This document shows positions 57,373-64,000 of a stretch of 64,000 nucleotides of DNA, piece after piece. The translations under genes and the position numbers were made by a program. The notes under the pieces are model-generated. The model did not search any database. It had not been told where the DNA came from and saw only the letters and a program-made list of their open reading frames with translations. Every line of letters starts with the position of its first letter. The first letter of the stretch is position 1. This stretch comes from Acanthosepion pharaonis (lineage: Eukaryota > Mollusca > Cephalopoda > Sepiida > Sepiidae), in contig CAHIKZ030005202.1 of NCBI GenBank assembly GCA_903632075.3, forward strand, positions 987,501 through 1,051,500, given 5' to 3'.

Positions 57373-58135
57373 TCAACAATAATCGGATAAGTAATCTGAA
57401 CATTTCATAGATTCACATATTTTCTAAGGCAAACCTGTTTATTGAAGATATGTACTATTTTAAAAGTACGCTTATCGCTTCATCCGTATTAAAAAATGAT
57501 AGACTTGTTCCTTCTCTGTTTTTTTTGTTTTTCTTTTGTTATTCGTAACTCAAGGTGCAATTTACTTGAGTCTTGTTTAGTTTTCTTGAGATTATCCACG
57601 GCTTCAAAATCGGAAGCGACATGTTGTTCGTCTTATCTGACATGTCTTCCTCTCTTTATCAAATTGTTCCAGCTGTTCTGACATTTTGAAGAGATATTCG
57701 TCATCGGTTTCCCATTGGTTAATTTTAATTTCACTTGAAAGAATCTACTTTACAAAAAAGAAAGAAAAAAAAAAACGCAAAAAAATAAACACAAAACAGA
57801 AAATCTACTTTGCTGAATATTTATAATAGCAAAAGCCATTCTCTGCTTAACATCTTTGCTTAGCAAACATTGTTTGGTCACTTTCGAAAACCAGATACGG
57901 ATTTTGTTTTTTTACACTAAATTTTAACCAATAAAAGACCCCAGATCCACCCCAGGTAAATGATTAAAGTCGAAGTGGTAATGATGAATGAGGTATGTCA
58001 TATGATTAAAAGAGACGATAGAAGGAAGTGAGGATAAGGAGGATAGATAACGATTGACCCTTGACTTCAAGACGTTACACTGATTTTTTACAACGATTTT
58101 CATCTTTTACAAGGCCCAAGAGCCACTCGAGCTAT
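57373..58135. other. Nothing recognised
   Basis: About 760 bp including A-rich runs near 57755-57800. The 61-codon frame at 57496 is not supported. Confidence 0.4.
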
Positions 58136-58139
58136 AGGG

Positions 58140-58910
58140 ATACGCAGAAAGAGGCACCAAGCCAAGCAAAGAGATAATGTCACCAAGACGCAAGGGGTCC
58201 CCGGAAATGAAAGAGAAGGAAATGGCTTCAGAAGTTACTGGAAACACAATCCTTAACAGAAAACAAGGGATAAACATCTAATCCTGTTGAAAAGACCGAA
58301 GAGGAGTGTGAACCGTACGATAGGCGGACCTATCAACTCCTATTGAGAAAAGAAAAAGAAAAAGCTTTGTAGAGTTGCAGTTAAAATGGCTGAGAAAAAC
58401 AATCGAGAAATATACCCGAGAAATGTGCAACTGGAGATGTCGATTGACATTGCATTTGAATAGCTGGAGATTATAGCTTTCAGGGAAACTAGAATAGGGA
58501 AGGGAGTTCCACAGGCGAGAGGTGCGAGACATGAAGCTATTGGAGTAGAAGAGAACGCTACATTTAGGAGTTTCGACAGTGAAGGGGTGAGAGCGGGATG
58601 CCAGCCTCGTAGGGCGCTTGAATTCATGGAGTCTGGGAACCAGTGAAAGCAGCTCCTCGAAGCAATTGCCATGAAAGTATTTGTAAAAAAGACAGAGAGA
58701 GGCGACGGTGCGTCTGTGAGAAAGTGACTGTAGACGAGATGCCAGAACAGGGCCAATTATATTGCATATCCGCCTCTGGAGCCTATCAAGAACCCCGAGG
58801 CAAACAGAAGAGGCTCCAGACCATATATGGCAGCAATACTCCATGCAAGGGTGAATTGTTGATTTGTAGATCTGAAGGATCGATTCCGGGGAGAAAAATT
58901 TCCTGGCAAG
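58140..58910 (-). pseudogene. LINE-A (Jockey/CR1-like) reverse transcriptase C-terminus, best copy
   Basis: The reverse strand from about 58910 reads RKFFSPESILQIYKSTIHPC, MEYCCHIWSGASSVCLGVLD, RLQRRICNIIGPVLASRLQS, LSHRRTVASLCLFYKYFHGN, CFEELLSLVPRLHEFKR, SNSFMSRTSRLWNSLPYSSF and LQLFKCNVNRHLQL. This is the conserved region after the polymerase domain, open from 58844 to 58278. The true 5' part (endonuclease, palm) is absent. The 3' UTR block (58190-58340) matches the 21940-22640 array. Confidence 0.85.
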
Positions 58911-58986
58911 GAAATGTGGCTCCCTGTGCCGCGCAGGAAATTTTTCTCCCCGAAATCGATCCTTCAGATCTACAAATCAACAATTC
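58851..58986. repeat. Inverted duplication of LINE-A coding sequence at the truncated 5' end
   Basis: GAATTGTTGATTTGTAGATC... (58851-58910) is mirrored by ...GATCTACAAATCAACAATTC (to 58985), about 55 bp at over 95 percent. The right arm read forward gives RRKFFSPKSILQIYKSTIR, so both arms encode the same LINE-A segment. The spacer is about 20 bp. Confidence 0.85.
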
Positions 58987-59290
58987 GAGTTTCCAAATTT
59001 ATAATTTATCAGAATAAAAAAATGTTGATTGTTATCATTTTAAGCTGAGGGTCCTGTTCCTAATGTAAATACAGTTTAAAATCGAACCCTGATTTTTTAA
59101 TGTCAAGCTTAAAATTATTTACGTCATCTTTTCCATGTATTGCGTCCATTTTGCTTAAAGTTCGGAGACTGACCAATACAGCGAGCAAGCAAACACATTA
59201 ATAGCAATTTTCGGGTGTCCTTATTACACTTATGCTATTTCTCTCTATATGTTCTCACTTCCGGAAAATTAAAAAAATATTATTATCTTC
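58987..59290 (-). mobile_element. Family Y copy 1
   Basis: On the reverse strand: GAAGTGAGAACATATAGAGA, GAAATAGCATAAG, CTTCGAACTTT or CTCCGAACTTTAAGCAAAAT, TGACATTAAAAAATCAGGGT, TCGATTTTAAACTGTAT and TTATTCTGATAAATTATAAA. It is repeated at 62590-62960 and 63590-63990. GGGTTCGATTTTA is B-box-like. Confidence 0.7.
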
Positions 59291-59443
59291 AAGAGAGAGC
59301 TATGTTTATTGCCCGATGTCAGAGGCGTCTCCAAAAGGTGAAGTGCTGGGTATGTATTTATATTTTGAATAGGACCCACTTCGTAAATAGTAAAAAAAAT
59401 CAATCATATTCTTCGTTTCTGATATATATATGTGTGTGTGTTT

Positions 59444-59446
<3 letters not shown>

Positions 59447-59503
<57 letters not shown>
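59447..59503. repeat. (TA)n microsatellite
   Basis: Joined to a SINE tail on its right. Confidence 0.95.
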
Positions 59504-59504
<1 letters not shown>

Positions 59505-59506
<2 letters not shown>

Positions 59507-59655
59507 GAAATGGACAAAGTCCGACAATTATTTCAAGGCATTTTGTATGTTTATACATTCTTTTTATAGATACAGATATTGAAGTAAATGGTCTGTTTAT
59601 AATAAACAGTATATTTAATATAAACATAGCATTTATATATGTATCTATAAAAAGA
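59505..59655 (-). mobile_element. tRNA-derived SINE tail fragment
   Basis: GAAATGGACAAAGTCCGACA, ATTATTTCAAGGCATTTTGT, ATGTTTATACATTCTTTTTA and AATAAACAGTAT match the SINE copies at 13800-13905 and 43880-43960; the tRNA-like head is missing. Confidence 0.75.
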
Positions 59656-61030
59656 ATCTGTCTATATTTCTGAGATGAGGTAATATATACACTATTTATA
59701 TTATTCGGACTGTTGTCCCCATCTTTGTCGCCATATTTATTACAACGTTTCGGCCTTTCAGTATCTGTCTATATTTCTGAGATGAGGTAATATATACACT
59801 ATTTATATTATTCGGACTGTTGTCCCCATCTTTGTCGCCATATTTATTACAACGTTTCGGCCTTTCAGTATCTGTCTATATTTTTGAGATGAGATATTAT
59901 GTACACTATTTATATTATTCGGACTGTTGTCCCCATCTTTGTCGCCATATTTATTACAACGTTTCGGCCTTTCAGTATCTGTCTATATTTTTGAGATGAG
60001 GTATTATGTACACTATTTATATTATTCGGACTGTTGTCCCCATCTTTGTCGCCATATTTATTACAACGTTTCGGCCTTTCAGTATCTGTCTATATTTCTG
60101 AGATGAGGTATTATGTACACTATTTATATTATTCGGACTGTTGTCCCCATCTTTGTCGCCATATTTATTACAACGTTTCGGCCTTTCAGTATCTGTCTAT
60201 ATTTTTGAGATGAGGTATTATGTACATTATTTATATTATTCGGACTATTGTCCCCATCTTTGTCGCCATATTTATTACAACGTTTCGGCCTTTCAGTATC
60301 TGTCTATATTTTTGAGATGAGGTATTATGTACACTATTTATATTATTCGGACTGTTGTCCCCATCTTTGTCGCCATATTTATTACAACGTTTCGGCCTTT
60401 CAGTATCTGTCTATATTTCTGAGATGAGGTATTATGTACACTATTTATATTATTCGGACTATTGTCCCCATCTTTGTCGCCATATTTATTACAACGTTTC
60501 GGCCTTTCAGTATCTGTCTATATTTTTGAGATGAGGTATTATGTACTCTATTTACATTATTCGGACTATTGTCCTCATCTTTGTTGCTATGTTTATCACA
60601 TTGTTTCGGCCTTTCATTATCTGTCTATATTTCTGAGATGAGGTATTATTTACACTATTTACATTATACGGACTATTGTCCTCATCTTTGTCGCCATATT
60701 TATTACAACCTTCCGGCCTTTCAGTATCTGTCTATATTTCTGAGATGAGGTATTATGTACACAATTTACATTATTCGGACTATTGTCCTCATCTTTGTCG
60801 CCATATTTATTACAACGTTTCGGCCTTTCAATATCTGTCTATATTTCTGTGATGAGGTATTATGTACACTATTTACATTATTCGGACTATTGTCCTCATC
60901 TTTGTCGCCATATTTATTACAACGTTTCGGCCTTTCAGTATCTCTCTATATTTCTGAGATGAGATATTATGTACATTATTTACATTATTCGGACTATTTT
61001 CCTCATATTTACCGCCATATTTATTACAAC
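59655..61030 (-). repeat. 107-bp tandem array of repeat S body, about 13 copies
   Basis: CAGTATCTGTCTATATTTCT recurs at 59759 and 59866 (107 bp) and onward. Each unit has TGAGATGAGGTATTATGTAC, ATTATTCGGACTGTTGTCC, CCATCTTTGTCGCCATATTT and ACAACGTTTCGGCCTTTC. Left units share TTTATATTATTCGG, right units TTTACATTATTCGG, so the array expanded in at least two phases. Confidence 0.95.
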
Positions 61031-61200
61031 GTTTCGGCCATTGTACGCTCCGGCCTTCTTCAGTTGGTTGGAAAGTCGAACTGAACCCTTCATTTCGCTC
61101 ACTGGGTTAGACTGTTTTAGTTTCACGTGCCATGTTTAATGGATGTCATTTATCAGATATCTCCTGTTAATTTCCCACTGAAAGTTCTCCACTACCTTAA
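61028..61200 (-). mobile_element. Repeat S 5' portion ending the 107-bp array
   Basis: The only unit with the full hairpin (CGTTTCGGCCATTGTACGCT, CCGGCCTTCTTCAG) continues into GTCGAACTGAACCC, TTAGACTGTTTTAGTTTCAC, GTGCCATGTTTAATGGATGT and TATCAGATATCTCCTGTTAA, as at 48155-48255. Confidence 0.75.
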
Positions 61201-61211
61201 AAAAAAATGTA

Positions 61212-61215
<4 letters not shown>

Positions 61216-61274
<59 letters not shown>
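61216..61274. repeat. (TA)n microsatellite
   Basis: TA run just beyond repeat S. Confidence 0.95.
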
Positions 61275-61276
<2 letters not shown>

Positions 61277-61605
61277 TGCCTGAAAGAAGATTTAATAAAT
61301 GCTGATGTACAAAAATTGTTTCTCCCTAAATATGGACCAGACTACTTAAGTAGTTCCCAGAAGTCTTTTTCGGTTTGTTCTTTCCTAATTCGGGCAAATA
61401 TCGAGGTTTGTTTCTAGAATAAAATGAGGAATATATTTTTGTGAAGAACTGTTAGGAGTTGAACAAAAATCAGTCTGATAGATAAATTCTCGAGTGAATT
61501 TCCCTACCGAGAGAACATAATTTTTGTTGTTATAGAAACGAACAGACCTTTAAGTTTAATCCTCCTGGCGTCATTTTAAAAAATGGCGTCTTCTTTTTTT
61601 CTATA
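61275..61605. other. Nothing recognised
   Basis: No supported feature. Confidence 0.3.
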
Positions 61606-61609
61606 TATC

Positions 61610-61755
61610 GAAGCATTAGCTATAAATTATAATTTGGGATACAGAAAATTCCAATGAAATATGTAGTAAAATTTCCAAGTTTTCATCTGGAATCAAGAAA
61701 TTTCGATCTTTCTGCAAAATGAGCTTAGCATATGGAAAAAATTTGTTAGTATAAA

Positions 61756-61801
<46 letters not shown>
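61610..61801 (+). mobile_element. Family Y fragment and (TA)n run
   Basis: AATTATAATTTGGGATACAG, TTTCCAAGTTTTCATCTGGA, ATCAAGAAATTTCGATCTTT match 62818-62900. TA run 61761-61801. Confidence 0.65.
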
Positions 61802-62586
<785 letters not shown>

Positions 62587-62589
62587 AAT

Positions 62590-62960
62590 AGCGTAAGAGT
62601 AATAAGAAAACGATAAAATTGGTTCTACTGTGCTTATTTGCTCACTGTATTGGCCAGTCTTCGAACTTTAAGCAAAATGGACGCAATACATGGAAATGAT
62701 AACATAAATAATTTCAAGCTTGACATTAAAAAAATCAGGGTTCGATTTTAAACTGTATTCATATTAGGAACAAGACCCCCTGGTAAAATGATAAAAATCA
62801 ACAATTTTATTCTGATAAATTATAATTTTGGAAACAAAAAATGTTTCACTGAAATATATTGGAAAATTTCAAAATTTTCACCTGGAATCAAGAAAATACG
62901 ATCTTTATGCAAAATGGTCGCAATATATGGAAAAAAAAGTTGTCATTTTAAAATGAGACA
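62590..62960 (+). mobile_element. Family Y copy 2
   Basis: GGTTCTACTGTGCTTATTTG, CTTCGAACTTTAAGCAAAAT, AATCAGGGTTCGATTTTAAA and TTTTATTCTGATAAATTATA as in the other copies; opposite strand to copy 1. Confidence 0.75.
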
Positions 62961-63003
62961 CACCTCTGTGTGTCCCATTTTAAAATGACAACTTTTTTTT
63001 ATA
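62933..63003. repeat. Short hairpin
   Basis: AAAAAAAAGTTGTCATTTTA, AAATGAGACACAC is mirrored by GTGTGTCCCATTTTAAAATG, ACAACTTTTTTTT around CTCT. Confidence 0.85.
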
Positions 63004-63589
63004 TTGTTATATAGGAATAAAGTTTTGCTTCCGACACTTGAGTTTGAACATAGATCGCCAGTGAGCAAACACAGGCGATCCCATTATTGAATTAAATGGA
63101 TCATGTGACCAAAGAGAAACACATATATAGGAAGTTGTGTGACGTCTAGATTGATCTCTATTACTAGTCTATCCTCTATTACTGTTCGGATCTGCACTTC
63201 TAGTCTATCCTCTATTACTATATGGACCGCTATTCTCTACTCTATTTACTATACTATTTCTCTATACCGATTACTATTCGATGGTTACTATTCGAGCGAG
63301 TATTATTGAGCAAGTACTATTAGTGAGAGTGATATTCGAAGGCGTGTGACACCAGTATTGTTCAACGGTGTTACTATAGTTGTATCTGCGATTACAAAGT
63401 CTCTACTACAACGAGCATTACGAAAGTGACTACGAGTATTCGTTGACATCACAAAAGTGGCAACGAGTGTTCGTTGACATCACAAAAGATTTTAGAAGTT
63501 GGTCCTATTCATAATATAAATATATTCCTATCACTTCACCTTTTGTAGACGACTCGGGCATCGGACAGCTAGCCCTCTTCCAAAGATAA
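63004..63589. other. Unassigned; possible promoter-like stretch
   Basis: ACATATATAGGAAG near 63120 is TATA-like. CTAGTCTATCCTCTATTACT recurs at about 63164 and 63200, and TTCGTTGACATCACAAAAG at about 63439 and 63470. No coding sequence; an LTR is possible but unproven. Confidence 0.35.
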
Positions 63590-63990
63590 TAATATTTTTT
63601 TTTTTAATTTCCCGGAAGTGAGAACATACGGAGAGAAATAGCATAAGGTTAATATGAACAGACCAAAATTGGTTCTACTGTGTTTACTTCTTCGTTGTTT
63701 TGTTCTGTCTTCGAACTTTAAGCAAGATGGGTGCAATACACTGAAAAGATGACGTAAACAGTTTCAGGCTTGACATTAAAAAACCCGGGCTTGATTTTAC
63801 ACTGTATTTATATTAGGAAGATGACCTCCTGCGAAAATGATAAAAATCAACATTTTTATTCTGATGAATTATAATTTTGGAAACAAAAAGTTTCACTGAA
63901 TTATATTGGAAAGTTTCCAAGTTTTCATCTCGAATCAAGAAAATACAAACTTGAAGCAAAATGGTCCCGATATAGCAGTATAAGTAGGTA
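63590..63990 (+). mobile_element. Family Y copy 3
   Basis: Starts TTTAATTTCCCGGAAGTGAG, AACATACGGAGAGAAATAGC, then as copy 2 to TTTCATCTCGAATCAAGAAA; truncated by or close to the window end. Confidence 0.75.
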
Positions 63991-64000
63991 TCGGTTTAAA

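Overview
This is 64 kb of AT-rich, repeat-saturated, intergenic-looking animal DNA. It shows no intact host protein-coding gene, no convincing tRNA or rRNA gene, no operon and nothing prokaryotic. Evidence for a metazoan: degraded non-LTR retrotransposons of at least three kinds, Penelope-like (GIY-YIG) remnants, a gutted Tc1/mariner element, Helitron-like elements, tRNA- and 5S-derived SINE-type sequences, fold-back palindromes and very many (TA)n, (TATC)n, (CA)n and (TC)n microsatellites. The mixture best fits a lophotrochozoan, most likely a cephalopod mollusc. That placement is inference from general character, not from a diagnostic gene.

Layout. 0-3 kb: a 3' fragment of a LINE with a zinc-knuckle/PD..D-like C-terminus, a 258-bp fold-back element and two convergent pieces of an RTE-like LINE (LINE-B). 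3-7 kb: first copy of an interspersed element called here the R-element, a 5S rRNA-derived relic, a 108-bp tandem array with a tRNA-like start, and a GC-richer insertion between 14-bp direct repeats. 7-16 kb: Penelope-like fragments, ribozyme-like hairpins, a Helitron, a tRNA-derived SINE and long TATC tracts. 16-24 kb: a tandem array of the C-terminal coding piece of a second LINE (LINE-A), a truncated Tc1 element and more LINE and R-element copies. 24-34 kb: three large tandem arrays (116, 35 and 32 bp), two clearly and one probably inside R-elements. 35-41 kb: LINE-A and LINE-B remnants, a solo LTR and a 132-bp tandem repeat. 41-54 kb: a second Helitron, fold-backs, a second SINE, TATC arrays, inverted SINE pairs and a 98-bp array. 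54-64 kb: a reverse-strand R-element carrying a degenerate 116-bp array, LINE-A with an inverted 5' end, a 107-bp array and copies of an unnamed family Y.

Three themes stand out. First, different copies of one element (R) have amplified different internal segments into tandem arrays, and unexpanded versions of some segments survive in other copies. Second, a small RNA-like motif recurs in unrelated contexts: CTGAAGA, one extra base, a helix whose sequence differs but whose pairing is kept, then GAAA. In two copies (near 7.96 and 14.04 kb) the flanks also form the other two helices of a type-I hammerhead ribozyme, with a pyrimidine at the expected cleavage position. Third, most microsatellites abut the 3' end of a SINE, LINE, Penelope-like or fold-back element, suggesting that the elements seed them.
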